From assembly GCF_001486505.1 (NCBI RefSeq), contig NZ_LN909064.1, positions 603,812 through 667,811 of the forward strand: a DNA stretch of 64,000 nucleotides, written 5' to 3'. Each line of letters begins with the position of its first letter. Position 1 is the first letter of the stretch. Position numbers and translations under genes: made by a program. The notes beneath the pieces were generated by a model that saw only the letters and a list, made by a program, of their open reading frames with translations, was not told the origin of the DNA and did no database searches. Shown here piece after piece: positions 1 to 6,731 of this stretch. The stretch is from Paenibacillus rubinfantis (GTDB lineage: Bacteria; Bacillota; Bacilli; Paenibacillales; Paenibacillaceae).

Positions 1-1
1 C

Positions 2-949
2 CAAGGCATCCGCGCCGTCATCGGGGACGGGCAGAACCTGGAGCAGTCGCTCAGCACCTTCTCCGCCCAAATCGGCGCGTTGGTGCAGATTTTACAGACA
101 GCAGGGCCAACCACCCTGGTGCTGATCGATGAGCTGGCGGCCGGTACCGATCCGGGGGAAGGGATTGCCTTGTCCATCGCGGTCCTGGAGGAGTTTGCCC
201 GAAAAAAAACAACGGTTATGGTGACGACCCACTTCAACGAGCTGAAGACGTTCGCCTCTCGGGCTGAAGGCTTCGAGAACGCGAGGATGGAATTCGATGC
301 CGAGACGCTGCGTCCGCTGTACCGATTGACCATCGGGCAGTCCGGTCGAAGTTATGCGATTGAAATCGCCCGCAAGCTGGGCATGTCCGGCGGGATCATC
401 GAACGTTCGCAGCATATCGTCAGCCGCCAGCAGTCCGCCGACGGCAGCGGAAGCGGCGGTTTGCGGTGGGATGAGATCGTTCCACCGAAGCAAGCCTCGT
501 CGCCGGAAACGTCTGGATCCCGGAACCACCGCGACGTAAGGGACGGGAAGCGACGACCGCAGGCGAGCGGAACGGAGCGTCAAGGGAGCGGGGATGGTGC
601 TGCTGCAAACGAAGATGGTTTAGGTTCAGATGAAGAAGCATCCGCGTTACCCCAACCCTCGCGTAAGTTTGAGGTTGGCGACGCCGTTCTCGTGACGTCC
701 ATTGGAAAAATCGGCATCGTCGTTGAACCGCCGGACTTTCGGGGAATGGCGTTGGTGCAGGTCCAGAAGCAGAAAATCAAGATCAATCATAAACGGTTAA
801 AGCCCTACCTGAAGAGCGAATCCCTGTATCCGGAGGATTATGATCTAGATATCATCTTTGACTCGAAGGAAAATCGGAAAAAGCGGAAACTGATGAACAA
901 ACGCCATGTGGAGGGCTTGGTTATCCTCAAAAAGCCGGGGGAAGATTAA
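2..949 (+). CDS. MutS2-like mismatch-repair ATPase, 3' part (runs off window start)
   Basis: The gene begins before the window; 315 codons of its C-terminal part are visible, so no start can be given. The opening residues IGDGQNLEQSLSTFS, the Walker B stretch LVLIDELAAGTDPGEG and the switch TTHFNELKTFA are the ATPase core of the MutS2 branch, which binds branched or mismatched DNA. IGQSGRSYAIEIARKLG follows, as in MutS2. Next comes a charged low-complexity linker (about residues 130-190 of the visible part) and a small beta-rich domain beginning KFEVGDAVLV. The C-terminal Smr nuclease domain of classical MutS2 is absent: the protein ends shortly after KKRKLMNKR. It is therefore probably a Smr-less MutS2 paralogue whose role in repair or recombination cannot be fixed from sequence. 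A strong terminator follows 52 bp downstream. Confidence 0.85.
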   Translation, partial: QGIRAVIGDGQNLEQSLSTFSAQIGALVQILQTAGPTTLVLIDELAAGTDPGEGIALSIAVLEEFARKKTTVMVTTHFNELKTFASRAEGFENARMEFDAETLRPLYRLTIGQSGRSYAIEIARKLGMSGGIIERSQHIVSRQQSADGSGSGGLRWDEIVPPKQASSPETSGSRNHRDVRDGKRRPQASGTERQGSGDGAAANEDGLGSDEEASALPQPSRKFEVGDAVLVTSIGKIGIVVEPPDFRGMALVQVQKQKIKINHKRLKPYLKSESLYPEDYDLDIIFDSKENRKKRKLMNKRHVEGLVILKKPGED

Positions 950-1000
950 CGGGAGGCGACGAAACGTAAGCCCAATCGCGGAAATTGTAATGAAAGAGAG

Positions 1001-1044
1001 AGCGTGAGCTTTAGGGATATCCTGAAGCTTGCGCTTCTTTTTTT
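1001..1044 (+). terminator. Rho-independent terminator after the MutS2-like gene
   Basis: Arms 1001-1015 and 1021-1035 pair over 15 bp (three G:U wobbles) around the loop GATAT, followed by a T-rich run to 1044. It ends transcription of the upstream plus-strand gene. Confidence 0.85.
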
Positions 1045-1067
1045 AGGGGACGTGGGTAATGCTGTTA

Positions 1068-1212
1068 TAAGGGATATGTATGAAATTTCATATATAACGA
1101 GGCGAGAAAGGCCCTGAATCCGGAATTATATATGAAAAATCGAACAGAATAGGGGCAAACGAGGGGGAAGCGGCGGGATATGTATGAAAAATCGCATAAA
1201 ATCGACAGAATG
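1068..1212. repeat. Three-palindrome intergenic repeat, TATGAAA class
   Basis: Three related AT-rich motifs are centred near 1085.5, 1138.5 and 1190.5, i.e. 53 and 52 bp apart. The first is a perfect dyad, TATGAAATTTCATA. The other two share TATGAAAAATCG followed by AACA or CATA. GGGATATGTATGAAA occurs twice (from 1071 and from 1176). The block lies between convergent genes and no gene is visible in 950-1396. The ~52-bp phasing matches the four-palindrome elements elsewhere in the window, although the core sequence differs. Confidence 0.65.
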
Positions 1213-1282
1213 AGGATCTTAACGGGGAGAAATACGACGGCGGCGGGCACTGGCACGCATTCACTAAGTTATCTGACAAGAC

Positions 1283-1333
1283 CAAAACAAAAACAAACAC
1301 AAAGGCCCTTGCGCCGATACCGCGCAAAGGCCT
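1283..1333 (-). terminator. Terminator of the fRMsr gene (minus strand)
   Basis: Read on the minus strand, AGGCCTTTGCGC pairs with GCGCAAGGGCCTT across a 7-nt loop (arms 1322-1333 and 1302-1314). A T-rich tract (1283-1300) follows. It lies about 65 bp beyond the stop of the minus-strand gene at 1397. Confidence 0.8.
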
Positions 1334-1396
1334 AGGGAACTCGCCAAAAACAAGCCCATTTCGCAACACGTTCCCCTTGTTAAGTGGGGCGGTTAA

Positions 1397-1876
1397 CTAC
1401 AACTGTTTGGTGAGCGTCGCCACAAATTGCTCCAGGAAGACCTGGTCTTCAGCGTCAAAACGGCCCTTCAGCGGGCTGTCGATGTCGAGCACCCCAATCA
1501 GGCGGTCATCTTTAACGATCGGGACGACGATCTCACTGTTGGACGCGGCGTCGCAGGCGATATGGCCCGGAAACGCATGAACATCTTCGATCCGCAGCGT
1601 TTCGCGACGCTCCGCGCTGGTGCCGCATACGCCTTTGCCGAGCGGGATCCGGATGCAGGCCGGAAGGCCCTGAAACGGTCCGAGCACCAGCTCTTGGCCG
1701 TCAAACAAATAAAAGCCAACCCAATTGATATCATCTAAGAAAAAGTTCAGCAACGCGGCGGCGTTAGCCAAATTCGCTACCTGGTTGCTCTCCTCGTAAA
1801 TCAGCGCCTGAAGCTGCGACAAGACGGCGTTCTGTCGTTCTTCACGGGAGCCGCTGTATTCGCTGGTATGAAACAT
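1397..1876 (-). CDS. Free methionine-(R)-sulfoxide reductase (GAF-domain, YtsP-like)
   Basis: A 159-residue single GAF-domain protein. It reduces free methionine-R-sulfoxide in the cytosol and so recycles oxidised methionine. The three family cysteines are at residues 74 (LPACIRI), 84 (KGVCGT) and 108 (GHIACDAAS). Their 10- and 24-residue spacing equals that of the characterised E. coli enzyme (Cys84, 94, 118). SNSEIVVPI and IGVLDIDSP are further GAF/fRMsr signatures. Length is normal for the family. The ATG is preceded by GGAGGG at a good distance. It is a single-gene unit with its own terminator, facing the MutS2-like gene. Confidence 0.92.
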   Translation of the reverse strand: MFHTSEYSGSREERQNAVLSQLQALIYEESNQVANLANAAALLNFFLDDINWVGFYLFDGQELVLGPFQGLPACIRIPLGKGVCGTSAERRETLRIEDVHAFPGHIACDAASNSEIVVPIVKDDRLIGVLDIDSPLKGRFDAEDQVFLEQFVATLTKQL

Positions 1877-2098
1877 TCGTCATTCCCTCCTTCAAGCTGC
1901 GGGCTGGCCTAGGCCGCCAACACAGCGATAGATTTATTATAAAGAAGTTTTTTGTCGAGGAATAGCATTCCATCGAAAGGGAGATTATTTTTTCTTACAA
2001 AGTCCGACATCGAGTGCTATTTTTTATCAAATTTGCAAAATATGTTTTTTGGCATCATGAGGTAAAATAGGGACAAGATTAATGAAAAGGTGATTTTT

Positions 2099-2299
2099 AT
2101 GGTACCTCAAACGATTCGAGGCGCAAGCCGTACCAATAACAAAATCAGCAACGACCTGAAGGCGACCATCGAGCACCTGCGTCTGGAATTGATGAATGCC
2201 GCCACCCAAGATAACTTCAGCAGCGGCACGATTCTGGAATTAAGCCAACGCTTGGATCAGTATATCGTAATGGCCCAAAGTCAGATGCTCGGTAAATAA
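2099..2299 (+). CDS. Spo0E-family aspartyl-phosphate phosphatase
   Basis: A 66-residue protein that looks like a Spo0E-type phosphatase, which removes phosphate from Spo0A~P and delays sporulation. It has two amphipathic helices (about residues 15-30 and 42-60), and the second carries the family signature LSQRLDQYI (S-x-x-L-D). ATG 2099 is preferred over an in-frame GTG at 2090 because AAAAGG at 2085-2090 is then 8 nt upstream; the GTG would overlap its own ribosome site. The 3' end overlaps the last 19 bp of the convergent hydrolase gene, so the two transcripts are antisense there. The specific partner protein is not shown. Confidence 0.82.
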   Translation: MVPQTIRGASRTNNKISNDLKATIEHLRLELMNAATQDNFSSGTILELSQRLDQYIVMAQSQMLGK

Positions 2300-3234
2300 G
2301 CGGCCGTTGGTTCATCTGCGCCCAATGCTTTTTCGATGAAGGTCTGGACCTCCTCGGCATACCGCTTGGGGTTGATTCCGTAAGCATTGGCGTGGACCGC
2401 GCCTTCGACGAGCAGCAGTTCTTTGGGTTCGGGCTTATGAAGATACATCTCCCGGCTCATATAGGTCGGCACGTAATTGTCTTCCGTGCCGTGGATGAAC
2501 AACACCGGCAGCGTGCTCTTCTCGACGGCCTTGATCGGGCTGACCTGATCCAGACGGAAGCCGGCTTTGCGTTGCAACATTTTATTAACCAGAGGCAAGA
2601 GCGGCTTGGCCGGCAGCTTGTTTAGCTTGGAAATCTGATGGCGCATGAGCTCCGTCAAGTCCGAATAAGGGCAGTCGGCGATAACAAATTTCACATTCGG
2701 ATGGGCGATGGAGAGATACTCCAGCACCGTTCCGCCCCCCAGCGATTGGCCATGCAGGCCGATTACACTATTTTCTCCGTAATTCTCCAGGATCCAATGA
2801 ACCCACGTTTGCACATCGTATTTCTCCTGAAAACCATAAGTCGTGTAACTTCCTTCACTCCCGCCATGCCGTCGCTGATCAACCAGCAGGATGTTAAACC
2901 CCGTTTTTTGAAACATGTCGATATATTGCGTGGAAGCGTGCAGCGATACCGTATAGCCGTGGACGATAATCATCCAGCGGTGGCTCTCGGGAAACAGCTC
3001 CAGCACGTAGCCGTTCAGCTTCAGTCCATCCCGGGACATCACTTGGACCGGCCGTTTGGGCAGCCGTTCGAATTGTTCACGCGTGTAGACGCCGGTTCGC
3101 TCCAAGTAATCATAAATGCTCTCCATCGTTTGCAGCCGCATCTGAGTAATCTGACGCACCGCAAAACGCGGCAGGCCACTAACAAATACCAGGACAGCTA
3201 GCAGTGTTATCAAAATGACGATCGTAAAAACCAT
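2281..3234 (-). CDS. Membrane-anchored alpha/beta hydrolase
   Basis: 317 residues. One hydrophobic N-terminal segment (about 2-20) is followed by a serine-hydrolase fold: VHGYTVS oxyanion region near 91, nucleophile elbow GHGQSLGGG-like with Ser164 (HGQSLGG), acid Asp252 (HGTEDNYVP) and His281 (GAVHANAY). It belongs to the broad family of B. subtilis YqkD/YfhJ-like dienelactone-hydrolase-type proteins, usually esterases of unknown substrate at the membrane. The start has a GGAGG site (minus strand) just upstream. It overlaps the Spo0E-like gene tail-to-tail by 19 bp with no terminator between them. A distant paralogue of the same architecture lies at 50027-51058. Confidence 0.85.
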   Translation of the reverse strand: MVFTIVILITLLAVLVFVSGLPRFAVRQITQMRLQTMESIYDYLERTGVYTREQFERLPKRPVQVMSRDGLKLNGYVLELFPESHRWMIIVHGYTVSLHASTQYIDMFQKTGFNILLVDQRRHGGSEGSYTTYGFQEKYDVQTWVHWILENYGENSVIGLHGQSLGGGTVLEYLSIAHPNVKFVIADCPYSDLTELMRHQISKLNKLPAKPLLPLVNKMLQRKAGFRLDQVSPIKAVEKSTLPVLFIHGTEDNYVPTYMSREMYLHKPEPKELLLVEGAVHANAYGINPKRYAEEVQTFIEKALGADEPTAAYLPSI

Positions 3235-3458
3235 GTGCGCGGGTTCCTCCTTGCGAGCCTATCCGTGAAGCTCTCTATGTTTATAATAGTATCACCGAAA
3301 AGTTGGAAGGAAAATCGCCTGTCCGGAAAATTTGCCCGATCCCTTTGACGAGCCGATTCCGATGTGATTAGCTATTAAAGGGTGTTAGGGCAGACAGAAG
3401 GGATACCCAATGATCATTCAAACAAGCTAAGTGGAAACGGCGAGGGGAGCTGGCTAAC

Positions 3459-4031
3459 GTGTATAAATGCAGCGGGGACATCCCCGTCCTTGAGGGCGAA
3501 AGGCTGCGCCTGCGGCGAATGGAGCGGAGCGATGCAGGGGTCATGTTCCGGTACTGGAGCGATCCTGATGTCATTAAGTACATGAATCTTCCGCCATTCA
3601 CTTCGGTAGAGGATGTCTGGGAGATGATTAATCTGCTTAACGGTTTAGCCGAGAGCGAAGATACGATCCGCTTCGGCATTGAGCTTAAGGAAGAGAGGAA
3701 GCTGATCGGCAGCTGCGGTTTTAACGTTTGGGAGCTGGCCGGAGCCTATCGCGGCGAAATCGGCTATGATTTGGGGCGCGAATATTGGGGACACGGATAT
3801 ATGTCGGAAGCGCTGCGGATGCTGCTCGCGTATGGGTACGAGACGATGGGATTAAACCGCATTGAGGCGTTGGTCGACCCCCGTAATGCAGCTTCTCGCA
3901 GGCTGCTGAAGGCGTTTGGGTTCATGGAGGAAGGTCTGCTGCGGCAGTATCAATGGACGGAGAGTGGATTCGTTGATCTGTTGATGTATTCCTTACTTAA
4001 AAAAGAGTATTATGCGGGAGGGGCGACTTAA
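3459..4031 (+). CDS. GNAT acetyltransferase, RimJ/RimL type
   Basis: 190 residues, starting at GTG 3459, which has GAGGGGAG 10 nt upstream. The pattern LEGERLRLRRMERSDA...YWSDPDV at the N-terminus and IGYDLGREYWGHGYMSEAL (acetyl-CoA loop, about residues 105-125) followed by VDPRNAASRRLLKAFGF is typical of RimJ/RimL proteins that acetylate protein N-termini or small amines. The substrate is unknown. The stop codon lies 2 bp before the ecfT start, so the two are almost certainly cotranscribed. Confidence 0.88.
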   Translation: MYKCSGDIPVLEGERLRLRRMERSDAGVMFRYWSDPDVIKYMNLPPFTSVEDVWEMINLLNGLAESEDTIRFGIELKEERKLIGSCGFNVWELAGAYRGEIGYDLGREYWGHGYMSEALRMLLAYGYETMGLNRIEALVDPRNAASRRLLKAFGFMEEGLLRQYQWTESGFVDLLMYSLLKKEYYAGGAT

Positions 4032-4033
4032 CG

Positions 4034-4783
4034 ATGGAGATGCGAAAAGAATCCCGCGGGTTCCTTCATCGACTGGATCCGCTGAGCAAACTGGTCGCTT
4101 TAGCCTGCTTGGCCACGCTCGCCATGCATTGGGACGACCTGCTGAGGCAGGGCGCTCTTCTGCTGGCGCTGATCGCGGCGGCCAAGCTGGGGGCCGGAAT
4201 GAGCTGGCGGCGGCTGCTGCGGCGGATCGCCTGGATTTTAGGCTTTGGCTTGCCCTTATTTGCGGTGACCGCGCTTGCCGTACAGCTTCGGGAAGGCGCT
4301 GGCGGAGAAACGCTGTTGGTTTCGAGCACGGCGCTGACCGCCGGGGCAGCCGTGACCTTGCGGATGGTCAGCTTGTTCTTGTCCTCGTTGGCCTATATCG
4401 AGTCAACCGATCCCAAGGACTTCGTTGTAATGATGACCACCCGGTTGAAGCTGCCGTACCGCTTTGTGTTTGGCATCTCGATGGCGCTGACGTTTTTGCC
4501 GCTGCTGGCAGAGGAAGGCCGACAAGCGGCAGCCGCCCGGAAGCTGCGCATGGGACGGCGTCCGCGAGGTATCGCGGAACGGCTGGCAACGCGGCGGGGA
4601 CAGCTGGTCACCGTATTCGCCGGGGCGATCCGGCGCGTGGAGCAAACGGCAGGCGCGATGGACGTCAAGGGATTTGGGGCGTATCGGGAGCGGACATTTT
4701 TGCGGGATGTACCGCTTGAAGCGATTGGCGTATGGACGATGATCGTGAGCTTGGGCTTGACCGCGGGCCTGTGGTTGCTGTGA
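4034..4783 (+). CDS. ecfT: ECF transporter transmembrane subunit EcfT
   Basis: A 249-residue integral membrane protein with about five hydrophobic segments. EcfT couples ATP hydrolysis by the paired ATPases to substrate release from the S component. It opens with the family pattern FLHRLDPLSKL. Its two coupling-helix motifs are ARKLRMG (about 170) and DVKGFGAYR (about 212), both degenerate relatives of the usual Ala-Arg-Gly. The gene follows the GNAT gene by 2 bp, with GGAGGGG inside the preceding gene as ribosome site. The S and A genes follow after a 121-bp gap that contains their own promoter, so the T subunit can be made independently. Confidence 0.88.
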   Translation: MEMRKESRGFLHRLDPLSKLVALACLATLAMHWDDLLRQGALLLALIAAAKLGAGMSWRRLLRRIAWILGFGLPLFAVTALAVQLREGAGGETLLVSSTALTAGAAVTLRMVSLFLSSLAYIESTDPKDFVVMMTTRLKLPYRFVFGISMALTFLPLLAEEGRQAAAARKLRMGRRPRGIAERLATRRGQLVTVFAGAIRRVEQTAGAMDVKGFGAYRERTFLRDVPLEAIGVWTMIVSLGLTAGLWLL

Positions 4784-4832
4784 AGGAAGGGGATCCGGTA
4801 GCCTGCGGGCCCGAGGATTCGAAAAAAAGGAC

Positions 4833-4880
4833 TTGACGCGGATTCATTGTTAACCTAAATTATGATTTATGGTTAACAAT
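4833..4880 (+). promoter_or_regulatory. SigA promoter with embedded BirA-type biotin operator
   Basis: TTGACG (4833-4838), a 17-bp spacer and TAAATT (4856-4861) form a good SigA promoter. A perfect 10-bp inverted repeat, ATTGTTAACC (4846-4855) and GGTTAACAAT (4871-4880), separated by 15 bp, covers the -10 region. TTGTTAACC-N15-GGTTAACAA is the arrangement of the biotin-repressor (BirA) operator of the B. subtilis bio operon. Binding here would block the promoter, so the downstream transporter genes should be repressed by biotin. Confidence 0.85.
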
Positions 4881-4904
4881 TGAAATGACGAGAGGATGGT
4901 TCAG

Positions 4905-5501
4905 GTGAACGGAGCAAGCTCCAGGAAGACGTTCCAGCGCTTTACCACGCTGGATATCGTACTTATGGCGATGCTGGCGGCCGCAAATGCTGTGATGACG
5001 GTGTTTCTGTCGCCCTTAAATCAAGCGTTGAACGGGTTGGGGGGACCGATTCTCACCTCAACGATTACCGGCTTGTATATGATTTATGGACTACTGGCGT
5101 ATTATATTATCCGCAAACCGGGGACGGCCTTAATCACTTACGGGATCGGTGCGGTTGTCCAAGCTTTTATGGGAACGGCGTATGGTATTTTATCCTGTTT
5201 TGTGGCTGCCGCTTGTTATCTGGTTATCGTGGAAGCGGCTTTTGCCCTCGTGCGGTACAAAAAATGGAGCTGGCCGATGCTGATGATTACAGGGGGAGCG
5301 ATGGTACCGTTATGGTTTTTCTTCGCCGCCCAAATGTATGGTTATACGAAGTGGGGCACGGATGTGCTGCTGATCGCGTTAGCCGTCCGGGTGCTGAGCG
5401 GCATGATCTTGTGCGGGCTGCTGGTGAAGCTGCTGGGCGACGCCTTGGCCGGCAGCGGATTGCTTCGCCGCTTCGCGGTTGGCAGCCGGGCGGAAGCGTA
5501 A
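4905..5501 (+). CDS. ECF transporter S component, YkoE-like fold, probably biotin-regulated
   Basis: A 198-residue membrane protein with five to six hydrophobic segments. GGPI, the LLAYYIIRKPGTAL stretch and AVRVLSGMILCGLLVKLLGDAL resemble YkoE, the S component of the B. subtilis hydroxymethylpyrimidine/thiamine ECF system; it does not look like BioY. GTG 4905 is chosen because AGAGG (4891-4895) lies 9 nt upstream; the ATG at 4896 would directly abut that site. The BirA-type operator just upstream argues that the substrate is biotin or a biotin precursor rather than thiamine. There is no TPP riboswitch. The ATPase gene begins 1 bp after the stop, indicating translational coupling. Confidence 0.8.
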   Translation: MNGASSRKTFQRFTTLDIVLMAMLAAANAVMTVFLSPLNQALNGLGGPILTSTITGLYMIYGLLAYYIIRKPGTALITYGIGAVVQAFMGTAYGILSCFVAAACYLVIVEAAFALVRYKKWSWPMLMITGGAMVPLWFFFAAQMYGYTKWGTDVLLIALAVRVLSGMILCGLLVKLLGDALAGSGLLRRFAVGSRAEA

Positions 5502-5502
5502 G

Positions 5503-5915
5503 ATGACGCAACCGGCACTGGAGCTGGACAACGTCAGCTACGCGTTTGAGGCCGGCGGAGCTCCGGCGGTGCGAAATGTGACGCTCACCGTGAACCGCGG
5601 GGAGTGGGTGGCGCTCGTCGGAGCGAGCGGCAGCGGCAAATCGGCCCTGGCGCAGCTGATCAGCGGGTATCTCCCCCGCGCCGGGGGAGGGAGCCGTACA
5701 GGCCGATTGCTCGTGGACGGCGTCGATCCCGCGGAAGCGGAGATCGGCGAGGTTGCCCGGCGCGTTGGGGTCGTGTTCCAAGACCCCGACGCGCAGCTTG
5801 TGCAGGGCCGGGTCGAAGACGAAGTCGCCTTCGGCCCGGAGAACCTGCGCGTGCCCGCCGCCGAGCTGGAGGGGCGGGTGGCGGACGCGCATCCTGCGGC
5901 TTGGTGCGGTTGGGG
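5503..5915 (+). CDS. ECF ATPase (YkoD-like), N-terminal fragment cut by adapter junction
   Basis: Start ATG 5503. The visible ~137 residues are the first half of an ATP-binding cassette: Walker A GASGSGKS (about residues 40-47) and Q-loop VVFQDPDAQLVQGRVEDEVAFGPEN. The signature, Walker B and H-loop that should follow are missing because the sequence runs into a Tn5 mosaic end at 5916. Together with the fragment at 5954-6602 this was probably one double-cassette ATPase like B. subtilis YkoD (about 490-560 residues), which energises the EcfT/S complex. Roughly 130-150 residues appear to be lost. The break is best read as an assembly fault, so the gene in the organism is probably intact. Confidence 0.8.
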
Positions 5916-5953
5916 CGGTCTCTTATGCACATCTAGATGGGAATAAGAGACAG
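5916..5953. other. Head-to-head Tn5/Nextera mosaic ends: chimeric assembly junction
   Basis: 5916-5934 matches the 19-bp Tn5 mosaic end (CTGTCTCTTATACACATCT) at 17 of 19 bases. 5935-5953 matches its reverse complement at 17 of 19. Two abutting mosaic ends do not occur naturally in a coding gene but are a known product of transposase-based library preparation. Conceptual translation gives the tell-tale peptide GIRDR. The two flanks belong to the same gene, but the middle is missing. Confidence 0.93.
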
Positions 5954-6602
5954 GCTGCGGGACGTCCGCCTGACGCTGTACCCTGGCGAGTGGCGGCTGC
6001 TGTGCGGGGACAACGGCTCCGGCAAAACCACGTTGTCCCGCCTGCTGATGGGCCTCCTGCCCCCGCCTAAAGGAACGGTGTTTTGGCAGGGCCGGGACAC
6101 CGCCCGCCGGACGCTGTACGATCTGGCGTCCGACATCGGCTACGTGTTCCAGCAGCCGGAGCAGCAATTCGTCGCCTCCACTGTGTGGGACGAGCTGCTC
6201 TACAGCCCGCGCGCCGAGCTGGGGCTAGGGCCGCAGGACCCGGTGCCGGAGGAACTGCGGCACCGGGCGGAGCGGATGCTCGAGGCGATCGGTTTGGGCG
6301 GCAAAACCGGAGAGTCCCCGTATTGGCTAAGCGGCGGGGAGAAGCGATTGCTAAGTGCCGCCTCCGTCATGATCTGCCCGAAGCGGTTGTATATTCTGGA
6401 TGAGCCTACGGCAGGTATCGATTATGTGGGCGTTCGCCTGCTTACGGCATTGTGCCGCGAGGCGCTCACGCAAGGGGCTGCGCTGATCATGATCACGCAC
6501 GAGCCGGAGCTGTTTGAAGGCCAACCGGTCCAACGCTGGAGGATAGCGGAAGGGCAGCTCCGGGAGGAAGAGCGGGAGGAAGCGAGCCTTTGGACGAGAT
6601 GA
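5954..6602 (+). CDS. ECF ATPase (YkoD-like), C-terminal cassette fragment
   Basis: About 216 residues forming a nearly complete second ATP-binding cassette: Walker A CGDNGSGKTTLS, Q-loop YVFQQPEQQFVASTVWDELLYSP, signature YWLSGGEKRLLS, Walker B RLYILDEPTAGID and switch MITHEPELFEG. No true start belongs here; an apparent ATG at 5937 lies in the mosaic-end junction. It is the second half of the transporter ATPase whose first cassette begins at 5503. EcfA pairs normally use one cassette of each type, consistent with a YkoD-like fused protein. A strong terminator at 6607 closes the operon. Confidence 0.85.
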
Positions 6603-6606
6603 GGAT

Positions 6607-6660
6607 ACGGACGACAAGTCGGGAGGAAGTCCCGCACTTGCCGTCCGTCTTTCTTTTTTT
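6607..6660 (+). terminator. Terminator of the ECF operon
   Basis: ACGGACGACAAGTCGGGA (6607-6624) pairs with TCCCGCACTTGCCGTCCGT (6630-6648) around a 5-nt loop, with two internal mismatches. CTTTCTTTTTTT follows. It begins 4 bp after the stop codon. Confidence 0.9.
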
Positions 6661-6731
6661 GGGGCATTCTACTATAATGAAAGCTTATGGAATCATCGCC
6701 CGGATGGTAAAGAAAGGAAGTCTTGTTCACC

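Noticed and set aside
2033..2068. TTGCAA and TAAAAT as a promoter of the Spo0E-like gene
   Set aside because: The spacer would be 24 bp, too long for SigA.
4784..4904. TPP riboswitch before the YkoE-like gene
   Set aside because: None of the conserved THI-box segments is present; the gap instead holds a promoter and a BirA-type dyad.
5747..5946. Real frameshift or pseudogene in the ECF ATPase
   Set aside because: The break coincides exactly with two abutting Tn5 mosaic ends, so a library artefact explains it.
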